A stretch of DNA of 7,225 bases from a bacterium (GTDB taxonomy: Bacteria; UBP7; UBA6624). The first letter of the stretch is position 1, and each line of letters starts with the position of its first letter. Below are positions 1-7,225 of this stretch, one piece after another. Below the pieces are notes generated by a model. The model saw only the letters and a list, made by a program, of their open reading frames with translations, was not told the DNA's origin and ran no database searches. Made by a program: the position numbers and the translations under genes. The stretch lies in the NCBI GenBank assembly GCA_002716355.1, contig PBAU01000001.1:1-7225 (forward strand), in the 5' to 3' direction.

Positions 1-2
1 AA

Positions 3-392
3 TTAAATAAATATGAATTTGACGACCTCTATATTCCAAGAAAGGTATGGGCTGAGCTTTACAACATTAGCAACATGCCAATACCTGAATGGGCACCAAT
101 GCAACAATATTCAAAAAAGTATGATCAAGGAAAAATAAAAGCAAAAAAAATATTATTTGATAAACATTTAAAGTTATCAAAAGTTATCTCTAATGACCCT
201 CGCATAATTGAAATACCGGACTACAAGCAAAACGCAGCTTTTATTCAATCATTGCCACAACACATAAACGCCAAGAAACATGGCGCAAGAATCGAAGTGC
301 TAAACCCAAGGGAATTTGATAAATGGATAGGTCGAGCACCACCTCCCACATTGGTGGAACGAGTAAAATCAACACTCACATGGCTCAAATGA
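3..392 (+). CDS. 3' end of an unrecognised protein (5' truncated by window edge)
   Basis: The reading frame is open from the left edge to a TGA at 390-392, so at least 129 residues of a longer protein are visible. The first ATG in frame, at 75, has no ribosome binding site and lies inside an already open frame, so it is probably not the true start. The visible part is soluble-looking, rich in Lys, Ile and Asn, with no signal peptide or membrane segment. It ends in a hydrophobic/basic tail containing GRAPPPTLVERV. I do not recognise the family. The end pattern (gAriEv followed by a Pro-rich stretch) faintly recalls the extreme C-terminus of archaeal-type leucyl-tRNA synthetases, but that is an impression and not a call. 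The stop overlaps the ribF start as ATGA, so the two genes are probably co-transcribed and translationally coupled. Coding status is likely from the long open frame and the coupling; the function is unknown. Confidence 0.65.
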   Translation, partial: LNKYEFDDLYIPRKVWAELYNISNMPIPEWAPMQQYSKKYDQGKIKAKKILFDKHLKLSKVISNDPRIIEIPDYKQNAAFIQSLPQHINAKKHGARIEVLNPREFDKWIGRAPPPTLVERVKSTLTWLK

Positions 393-1282
393 AAATCTGG
401 AACAGCAACGAAACGCCAAGCAAAGGCCCTTATGCTGTGACAATCGGCTCATACGACGGGATACACAAGGGTCACAAGGAAATCATCCAGAACCTTGCCG
501 ACAATTCGAAAAAGTCACTGCTGATAACATTCGACCCCCACCCAAAAGCGTTTTTCATGAAGTCCAGATTCAGGTGCCTGACATCCATGGACGAAAAGAT
601 CCAGTCATTGGCGGATACAGACCTTACAGACATCTGGATTGTCAGTTTCAATGACCGGCTGGCCAACCTCAACCACAGTGAATTCATTGCCAGCATCCTT
701 GAGAAGATAGAGGTGTCCCATCTCGCAGTCGGTGAGGATTTCCGTTTTGGCAAGAACCGGACTGGAGACACAGGTGAACTGAAGAAATGGTGTGACGGGA
801 ATGGCATCTCCATTGATGTTTTGGGTGATGTCACAGATGGCAACACCAAGATAAGTAGCACACTCATAAGGGAAAAGATCTCAAAAGGCGAAATCGAAAA
901 AGCCAATGAATTGCTGGGAGGCGAATACTCCATAAGCGGAACGGTTGTCAAGGGTTCCAGAAGGGGTGGTGGGATTGATTTTCCAACTGCAAATATCAAG
1001 ATATCCGGGGAGAAGCAAGAGCCTGGCCATGGTGTCTATTGTGGAAAGATACAGATTGACGAAAAGGCATACAGGGCGGCAATAAACTACGGCACAAGAA
1101 AAACATTTGGTGAAGGGGATGTTTGGCTTGAGGTCCACATTCTGGATTTTGACCAGATCATCTATGGCAAAGATGTGAAGATCTTTTTGACAAAAAAGAT
1201 AAGGGAAGAGAAGAAATTTGAAAATATCGACGAGCTGAAACGCCAAATCAGCAAAGATGTAGAAGCCTGCCGGAAAGACTGA
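389..1282 (+). CDS. ribF: Bifunctional riboflavin kinase / FMN adenylyltransferase (FAD synthetase)
   Basis: Converts riboflavin to FMN and then FAD in the cytoplasm. The product is 297 aa, close to the family's usual 300-315. The N-terminal nucleotidyltransferase domain (about 1-180) shows GSYDGIHKGH at 20-29, TFDPHP at 47-52, the FRFG..R loop at 118-124 and ISSTLIR at 155-161. The C-terminal flavokinase domain (about 182-295) shows FPTAN at 198-202, GVY at 215-217 and the catalytic Glu248 in the LEVHILDF segment, then YGK and a closing IREEKKF. Oddities: the usual GR..GFPTAN reads GGGIDFPTAN, and the rPTF segment reads RKTF. I chose ATG 389 because it forms an ATGA overlap with the upstream stop; ATG 380, three codons earlier, is possible, and the longer open frame upstream matches nothing in the family. 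No clear Shine-Dalgarno is present. Codons are richer in G/C at third positions than in tal. ribF next to rpsO is a common bacterial arrangement. Confidence 0.95.
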   Translation: MKIWNSNETPSKGPYAVTIGSYDGIHKGHKEIIQNLADNSKKSLLITFDPHPKAFFMKSRFRCLTSMDEKIQSLADTDLTDIWIVSFNDRLANLNHSEFIASILEKIEVSHLAVGEDFRFGKNRTGDTGELKKWCDGNGISIDVLGDVTDGNTKISSTLIREKISKGEIEKANELLGGEYSISGTVVKGSRRGGGIDFPTANIKISGEKQEPGHGVYCGKIQIDEKAYRAAINYGTRKTFGEGDVWLEVHILDFDQIIYGKDVKIFLTKKIREEKKFENIDELKRQISKDVEACRKD

Positions 1283-1362
1283 TAAGGCTAAGTTATCTGC
1301 CCAAAACAAGCCATATTTTCTCAAACAAATCACTTGCCAACCAAAAAACACACAACAAAAGG

Positions 1363-1368
1363 TAGAAT
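1363..1368 (+). promoter_or_regulatory. Possible -10 element for the rpsO-rplY-pth transcript
   Basis: TAGAAT is one base from the TATAAT consensus and lies 76 nt upstream of rpsO. Transcription from it would start near 1375, just before the hairpin at 1385-1424, giving a short structured leader. The expected -35 position (about 1340-1345) has no consensus match, and the TTGCCA at 1334-1339 is 23 nt away, which is too far for a standard sigma-70 spacing. This is weak, and read-through from ribF is equally possible. Confidence 0.22.
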
Positions 1369-1384
1369 TGCTGAACACAGAGGA

Positions 1385-1424
1385 GCTACGTTACTACTGG
1401 GTTCAAACCGAGTTACATCGTGGC
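1385..1424 (+). promoter_or_regulatory. Hairpin in the rpsO leader; candidate S15 autoregulatory element
   Basis: A lower stem of six pairs joins GCTACG (1385-1390) to CGTGGC (1419-1424). Above a 5x5 internal loop, ACT (1396-1398) pairs with AGT (1411-1413). After one G-G mismatch, GGT (1400-1402) pairs with ACC (1407-1409) around a TCAA loop. The lower stem contains adjacent U-G (1387-1422) and C-G (1386-1423) pairs, with both G on the 3' arm. This resembles the G-U/G-C motif that S15 reads in 16S rRNA helix 22. The structure ends 3 nt before the GGAGGA ribosome binding site of rpsO, where a bound protein would block initiation. S15 mRNA autoregulation through unrelated leader structures is established in several phyla; assigning it here is inference. 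A second Shine-Dalgarno-like run (AGAGGAG, 1379-1385) has no start codon after it. Confidence 0.5.
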
Positions 1425-1438
1425 AATGGAGGAAATTT

Positions 1439-1708
1439 ATGAGCATTGAAGCGAAAATAAAGTCTAAGATTATCAAAGACTTTGCAATCAAAAAAGGTGA
1501 TACGGGAAGTCCTGAGGTGCAGGTTGCCCTCTTGACTTACAGAATCAACCAACTTACGGAACACCTTAAGGATAACCGTAAAGACAATCATGGGAAGAGG
1601 GGCTTCTTGGCTTTGATTCAGAGAAGAAGAGATCTGCTTGATTACCTTAAGAGAAAGGATGTTGACAGATACCAGAAACTAATCGAAAGCCTTGGCTTAA
1701 GGAGATAG
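1439..1708 (+). CDS. rpsO: 30S ribosomal protein S15
   Basis: Primary 16S rRNA binding protein of the small-subunit platform; it binds helix 22 and the three-way junction and contributes to bridge contacts with 23S rRNA. The product is exactly the canonical 89 aa. Conserved features are [16 protein letters not shown] (18-33), the RI..LT.HL helix (35-43) with His42, Asp49 and the [13 protein letters not shown] segment (62-74), then RY..LI..LGLRR to the end. ATG 1439 is set by GGAGGA at 1428-1433, five bases upstream, and by family length. A longer frame from TTG 1334 runs across the leader but adds sequence that S15 does not have. It is followed after 2 nt by rplY, whose ribosome binding site lies inside the last rpsO codons. 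Unlike the usual arrangement, pnp does not follow. It is probably autoregulated through the upstream hairpin. Confidence 0.98.
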   Translation: MSIEAKIKSKIIKDFAIKKGDTGSPEVQVALLTYRINQLTEHLKDNRKDNHGKRGFLALIQRRRDLLDYLKRKDVDRYQKLIESLGLRR

Positions 1709-1710
1709 TC

Positions 1711-2250
1711 ATGAGTAACGTATTAGCAATCAACTCAAGAAAAGAAAGCGGGAAATCCGCTTTAAGAAAAATGAGAAGAGAAGGGTTTGTCCCTGGGGTT
1801 CTTTATGGAAAAGGTGCAGAACCTGTTGCATTTGAAGCTGACAAGAAAAAAGTAATGGCTGCCTTGAAAAAAGTGTACAAGTCAAACCAGGTGATAGAGG
1901 TTGAGCTGGATGGAAAAAAGAAAGGCACTGCGGTCTTCAATGAGATACAAAACCATTATTTTGACGGTACGTTGCAGCATGTTGACCTATGGACAGTCAA
2001 GCCTGAGGAACAGATAACCAAAAAAGTATTCTTGGTGCCTTCCGGGGAATGGGATCTGCAAAGATCTAAAGGTTTTTACATGGAGGTAAAGGCAATCAAG
2101 ATAACTGGACCTGCTGGCAAGATGCCCGGTACTATTCCATTTTCAACAACAGGCTTGGAAGAAGGCGACAAACTTCGAATAAAAGATTTAAAGATTCCGG
2201 ACGGGATTGAAATCGCCCAACATGGAAATACAGTAATCTGCCGACAGTGA
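1711..2250 (+). CDS. rplY: 50S ribosomal protein L25, general stress protein CTC type
   Basis: Binds 5S rRNA in the large subunit's central protuberance. The 179-aa product is the long CTC/TL5 form. The N-terminal L25 beta domain (about 1-95) carries the G.S..RKMRREGFVPGVLYGKG signature (14-35) and the closing LQHVDLW (88-94). The C-terminal beta domain (about 100-179) ends with the expected IP....TGLEEGDKLRIKDLKIPDGI pattern (142-166). This domain is somewhat short, with a loosely conserved stretch around 113-128. The start is ATG 1711, with AAGGAG at 1699-1704 six bases upstream. It sits 2 nt after rpsO and overlaps pth by 4 nt (GTGA), so the three genes look like one operon. The rplY-pth pairing is common across bacteria; rplY directly behind rpsO is less usual. 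Confidence 0.95.
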   Translation: MSNVLAINSRKESGKSALRKMRREGFVPGVLYGKGAEPVAFEADKKKVMAALKKVYKSNQVIEVELDGKKKGTAVFNEIQNHYFDGTLQHVDLWTVKPEEQITKKVFLVPSGEWDLQRSKGFYMEVKAIKITGPAGKMPGTIPFSTTGLEEGDKLRIKDLKIPDGIEIAQHGNTVICRQ

Positions 2251-2792
2251 AGTTTCTTGTTGTTGCTCTTGGTAACCCTGGAGACAAATATCAGAATACG
2301 AGACATAATGCGGGTTGGCGTGCAATTGATGCATTTAGAGAGAACCATCATTATCCGGAATGGCAAAAGTTCAAACATGGATTTCTTGGCTTAAAGAGAG
2401 TAAATGGGTTGTGGTGCAAAAAAGATAATATCATCCTATTTAAACCCTTAACATTCATGAATCTTTCGGGATCTGCAATTTTGAAAATAAAAAACTACTT
2501 AAAAATAGATACTGAAAACATCATTATTCTTTTAGATGACATTAATTTTGAAATCGGCCTGGTCAAAGCTCGCGAAAAAGGAAGCGCTGGTGGCCACAAT
2601 GGCATGAAAAGCATTATCGCATGCTTAAAAACACAGGAAATAAAGAGAATCAAAATCGGAGTTGGGAAATTTAAAAACCATCAAGATTTAGCTGGTTACG
2701 TACTCTCAAAACTCAACCAAGACGAGCTTGACAATGAAGAAAAATGTCATGAAATAATTTTTGACAAAATAAAATCATTTACAAGAAAATAG
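2247..2792 (+). CDS. pth: Peptidyl-tRNA hydrolase, bacterial Pth1 type
   Basis: Hydrolyses the ester bond of peptidyl-tRNAs released prematurely from ribosomes, recycling tRNA. The product is 181 aa (E. coli 194). All key residues are visible: Asn10 in ALGNPG, the catalytic His20 in the YQNTRHNAG signature, Asn72 in TFMNLSG (69-75), Asp97 in the LLDDINF segment (the E. coli Asp93 equivalent) and Asn118 in SAGGHNGMKSI. The C-terminal tail is shorter than in E. coli. The start is GTG at 2247, overlapping the rplY stop as GTGA. There is no strong Shine-Dalgarno and the LVVALGNPG strand begins immediately after, so translation probably depends on coupling to rplY. It is the last gene of the ribosomal cassette, and codon use becomes distinctly more A/T-rich from here. 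Confidence 0.97.
   Translation: MKFLVVALGNPGDKYQNTRHNAGWRAIDAFRENHHYPEWQKFKHGFLGLKRVNGLWCKKDNIILFKPLTFMNLSGSAILKIKNYLKIDTENIIILLDDINFEIGLVKAREKGSAGGHNGMKSIIACLKTQEIKRIKIGVGKFKNHQDLAGYVLSKLNQDELDNEEKCHEIIFDKIKSFTRK
2761..2790 (+). promoter_or_regulatory. Candidate sigma-70-like promoter for the tkt-tal-pyrG cassette
   Basis: A consensus -35 hexamer TTGACA (2761-2766) lies inside the end of pth. After 18 bases comes GAAAAT (2785-2790), four of six matches to the -10 consensus but lacking its first T. Transcription would start around 2797, at the edge of the palindrome at 2796-2818. The AT-rich background makes a chance match plausible. A separate promoter here would fit the functional break between pth and transketolase. 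Confidence 0.3.
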
Positions 2793-2795
2793 CGA

Positions 2796-2818
2796 TAAAT
2801 ATTATTAAATAATATTTA
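2796..2818. repeat. Perfect 23-bp A/T palindrome (11-nt arms, one central base)
   Basis: TAAATATTATT (2796-2806) is the exact reverse complement of AATAATATTTA (2808-2818), with a single A at 2807. It fills most of the short gap between the pth stop and the transketolase start. A one-base centre cannot close as an RNA hairpin without losing inner pairs, and the arms have no G/C and no following T-run. A DNA operator for a dimeric regulator, or an AT-rich promoter-melting region, is therefore more likely than a terminator. It overlaps the predicted start of transcription of the candidate promoter. AT-only palindromes do arise by chance in such DNA. Confidence 0.6.
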
Positions 2819-2842
2819 AGGGTGCTAGAATATTATCCCATA

Positions 2843-3691
2843 ATGATTACAAATATGGGACCAGGAACAAACAACAACCCTAACCAAATAGACTCTCTAG
2901 AAATCGCTAAAAAGTGTCGTGAACACATCTTAAGAATGACGTCATGGGCTAATTCAGGACATCCTGGAGGATCGCTCTCAGCAATAGACATGCTTGTCTG
3001 TCTTTATATTGAAAGAATGCAGGTCAAAGCCGAAATGCCTAAATGGGAAGATAGAGATAGATTCATCATGAGCAAAGGGCATGCAAGCCCTGGCATGTAT
3101 GCAATATTGAAAGAGATGGGTTTTATAAATGATGATGACATAAGGCAATTCAGGCAACTTGGAGGAGTGTGTCAAGGACATGTTGACAGCAAGTGGGCTC
3201 CAGGAGTTGATTTTTCTGCCGGATCATTAGGAATGGGTTTGTCTTTTGGCATTGGATGCGCACTGGCAGCAAGAATGGAAAAATCACTAAGAACAATTTT
3301 TGTTATGCTGGGCGATGGTGAAATACAAGAAGGTCAAGTCTGGGAAGCGGCAATGTCGGCTTCGAACTTTAATCTTGGTAATCTAAAAGTGTTTCTGGAT
3401 AACAATGGCATTCAAAATGATGATTTTTGTGAAAATCAGATGTTGATGGGAAACATTGAAGAAAAATGGAAAGCATTTGGCTGGAAGACAAAAAAAATTG
3501 ATGGTCACTGTCATGATGAAATAAAAAAAAGCATCACTTGGCTAGATTCAATTAAAGACAAACCAGCTATAGTCATAGCAAAAACTGTAAAAGGTAAGGG
3601 TGTTAGCTTTATGGAGAACAATCCTGCATTTCATGGAGCTGCAGCAAATCCAGAGCAGCTAGAACAAGCTTTGAAGGAGATATACGGATGA
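2843..3691 (+). CDS. Transketolase, N-terminal (thiamine diphosphate-binding) subunit
   Basis: N-terminal half of a two-gene transketolase, which moves two-carbon ketol units between sugar phosphates in the non-oxidative pentose phosphate pathway. The product is 282 aa from ATG 2843. It carries the pyrophosphate- and metal-binding half of the thiamine diphosphate site: SGHPGG at 38-43, SKGHAS with His80, GH at 112-113 followed by GSLG, and the thiamine motif GDGE (157-160) running to NN (187-188). His264 in the terminal FHG matches the substrate-contacting His of full-length enzymes. The start is uncertain. GTG 2822 extends the frame by seven codons and ATG 2855 shortens it by four; none has a well-spaced Shine-Dalgarno, and conservation begins only at about residue 18. 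It overlaps the next gene by 4 nt (ATGA), consistent with equimolar production of both halves, which must assemble to form active sites. Confidence 0.95.
   Translation: MITNMGPGTNNNPNQIDSLEIAKKCREHILRMTSWANSGHPGGSLSAIDMLVCLYIERMQVKAEMPKWEDRDRFIMSKGHASPGMYAILKEMGFINDDDIRQFRQLGGVCQGHVDSKWAPGVDFSAGSLGMGLSFGIGCALAARMEKSLRTIFVMLGDGEIQEGQVWEAAMSASNFNLGNLKVFLDNNGIQNDDFCENQMLMGNIEEKWKAFGWKTKKIDGHCHDEIKKSITWLDSIKDKPAIVIAKTVKGKGVSFMENNPAFHGAAANPEQLEQALKEIYG
3673..3685 (+). promoter_or_regulatory. Strong ribosome binding site for the transketolase C-subunit
   Basis: GAAGGAGATATAC sits inside the last codons of the N-subunit gene, with GGAG eight bases before the ATG at 3688. It matches, in sequence and spacing, the well-known phage T7 gene 10 ribosome binding site over 13 bases. 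The bases also encode KEIY of the upstream protein, so coincidence is the likely explanation. It should nevertheless be an efficient site that sets the start of the C-subunit. Confidence 0.8.
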
Positions 3692-4623
3692 CTTTAGCTG
3701 CTCCGAGAGATGGTTATGGAAATGCTTTATTGAAATTAGCAAAAAATCCAAAAGTTGTAGTGTTAGAAGCGGATTTGGGGAAATCAACAAAAAGCTGTTG
3801 GTTCAGGAAGGAATATCCTGAAAGAACATTTTGTGTTGGGATATCTGAACAGAATATGGTTTTAGTAGCAGCCGGACTTGCCTCTTCTGGCTATATTCCT
3901 TTTGCAAGCACTTTTGCCATATTCAGTGAGCGAGCTTTTGAACAAATGAGAAATGGGGTTTGTCGTCCTGAGCTAAATGTTCATTTATGTGGCAGTCATG
4001 GTGGAATGCATACGGGTGAAGATGGAAGCTCTGCACAATCTGTGGAGGATTTAGCTATATTTAGATCATTGCCAAATATGACTGTAATACATCCTGCTGA
4101 TGATATATCTGCTGAACAATTAACAATTCAATTGTCAGAGCATTGCCGCCCATCTTACATGCGAACAACAAGAAACAAAGTGCCTAGGCTGTATGAAGAC
4201 AAAATTGAACAATTACAGATAGGTAAAGGTGTTGTTCACAAAGAGGGTGGGGATGTTGTCATTTTTGCATGTGGAATCATGGTTGCAAGATCACTTGAGG
4301 CAGCAGAAAAACTTGCCGAAGAAAACATCCATGCAACTGTGATTGATATGCATACAATCAAACCTTTAGATGAAAAACTTGTTGTCGATAAGGCTAAATC
4401 ATGTGGATGCGCTGTAACTGTTGAAGATCATTCTGTAATTGGTGGCCTGGGTGGTGCAATTTCAGAATGCTTAACAAGCAAACATCCAGTTCCAATAGAG
4501 AACGTAGGCGTTAAAGATAAGTATGGACAATCTGGTAAACCAGAAGAATTAATGGAGTTGATGAATTTAACTGTTGATGACATTGTTCGATCTGCTAAAA
4601 AATCAATTGAAAGAAGGAGTTAG
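3688..4623 (+). CDS. Transketolase, C-terminal (pyrimidine-binding) subunit
   Basis: Second half of the split transketolase, 311 aa. A pyrimidine-binding (Pyr) domain spans about 4-170, with the catalytic Glu54 in GISEQNM, which activates thiamine diphosphate, and the segment GSHGG (102-106) carrying a phosphate-site His104. Arg159 and Arg162 in YMRTTR fit the substrate phosphate pocket. The C-terminal transketolase domain (about 180-305) has the TIKPLD, VEDHS..GGLG and SGKPEEL patterns. The oddity is the GEDG(P/S)(T/S)H segment: it reads GEDGSSAQ, placing Ala116 where E. coli and yeast have a substrate-contacting His and human transketolase has Gln. The RTTR and SGKPEELM stretches also look closer to the animal-type than the E. 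coli-type enzyme. The start is fixed by the GGAG site and the ATGA overlap. A pyruvate/2-oxo-acid dehydrogenase beta subunit is less likely, given the GEDG and SGKP motifs and the tal neighbour. Confidence 0.95.
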   Translation: MTLAAPRDGYGNALLKLAKNPKVVVLEADLGKSTKSCWFRKEYPERTFCVGISEQNMVLVAAGLASSGYIPFASTFAIFSERAFEQMRNGVCRPELNVHLCGSHGGMHTGEDGSSAQSVEDLAIFRSLPNMTVIHPADDISAEQLTIQLSEHCRPSYMRTTRNKVPRLYEDKIEQLQIGKGVVHKEGGDVVIFACGIMVARSLEAAEKLAEENIHATVIDMHTIKPLDEKLVVDKAKSCGCAVTVEDHSVIGGLGGAISECLTSKHPVPIENVGVKDKYGQSGKPEELMELMNLTVDDIVRSAKKSIERRS

Positions 4624-4625
4624 TT

Positions 4626-7225
<2,600 letters not shown>

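Noticed and set aside
339-357. CCACC/GGTGG hairpin before ribF
   Set aside because: Five pairs with a nine-base loop inside coding sequence, 31 nt from the start; no supporting signal.
323-388. Longer RibF start upstream of ATG 389
   Set aside because: The added residues do not match the family and lie wholly inside the upstream gene; the ATGA overlap gives the natural start.
1285-1320. Possible ribF terminator (GGCT ... AGCC followed by ATATTTTCT)
   Set aside because: Only four pairs with a very long loop and a broken T-run; not a credible intrinsic terminator.
472-1378. Two long minus-strand open frames opposite ribF (175 and 165 codons)
   Set aside because: They are antisense shadows of a clear ribF reading frame, overlap each other, lack ribosome binding sites and resemble no protein family.
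1396-1413. T-arm-like GGTTCAAACC suggesting a tRNA
   Set aside because: No acceptor, D or anticodon arms can be drawn around it; it is better explained as the tip of the rpsO leader hairpin.
1334-1438. N-terminal extension of S15 from TTG 1334
   Set aside because: It would add 35 residues unknown in S15; ATG 1439 has a perfect ribosome binding site and gives the canonical 89 aa.

Overview
This is a compact, AT-leaning bacterial housekeeping region: nine forward-strand genes and one convergent gene on the minus strand. The organism is bacterial rather than archaeal, because S15 is the 89-residue bacterial form and ribF, L25/CTC and Pth1 are bacterial families. TGA is a normal stop (it ends the first gene, ribF, rplY, tktN, tal and the exonuclease), so recoded-TGA lineages are excluded. 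A two-gene transketolase, a short TalC/MipB-type transaldolase and a CTP synthase reading [14 protein letters not shown] suggest an uncultivated or deep-branching lineage; a Patescibacteria-like source is possible. That placement is inference, and the phylum is not fixed by what I can read.

Left part (1-2792): the 3' end of an unrecognised gene overlaps ribF (FMN/FAD synthesis) by 4 nt. A 156-nt gap follows, the longest non-coding stretch here. It holds a hairpin just upstream of the rpsO ribosome binding site, a good candidate for an S15 autoregulatory leader. Then come rpsO, rplY (2-nt gap) and pth (4-nt overlap), a translation cassette.

Right part (2793-6895): after a 23-nt perfect A/T palindrome comes a tightly packed carbon/nucleotide cassette: transketolase N-half, transketolase C-half, transaldolase and CTP synthase, joined by ATGA overlaps or a 2-nt gap. 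The first three genes cover the non-oxidative pentose phosphate pathway, which supplies ribose 5-phosphate and erythrose 4-phosphate. PyrG makes CTP, so the cassette plausibly links sugar interconversion to nucleotide supply.

Right edge (6887-7225): the C-terminal part of a DEDDh 3'-5' exonuclease on the minus strand converges on pyrG and overlaps its end by 9 nt. I see no mobile element, CRISPR array, tRNA, rRNA or defence locus. The items most worth following up are the rpsO leader hairpin, the active-site change in the transketolase C-half, the altered riboflavin-kinase motif in RibF, and the operator-like palindrome.
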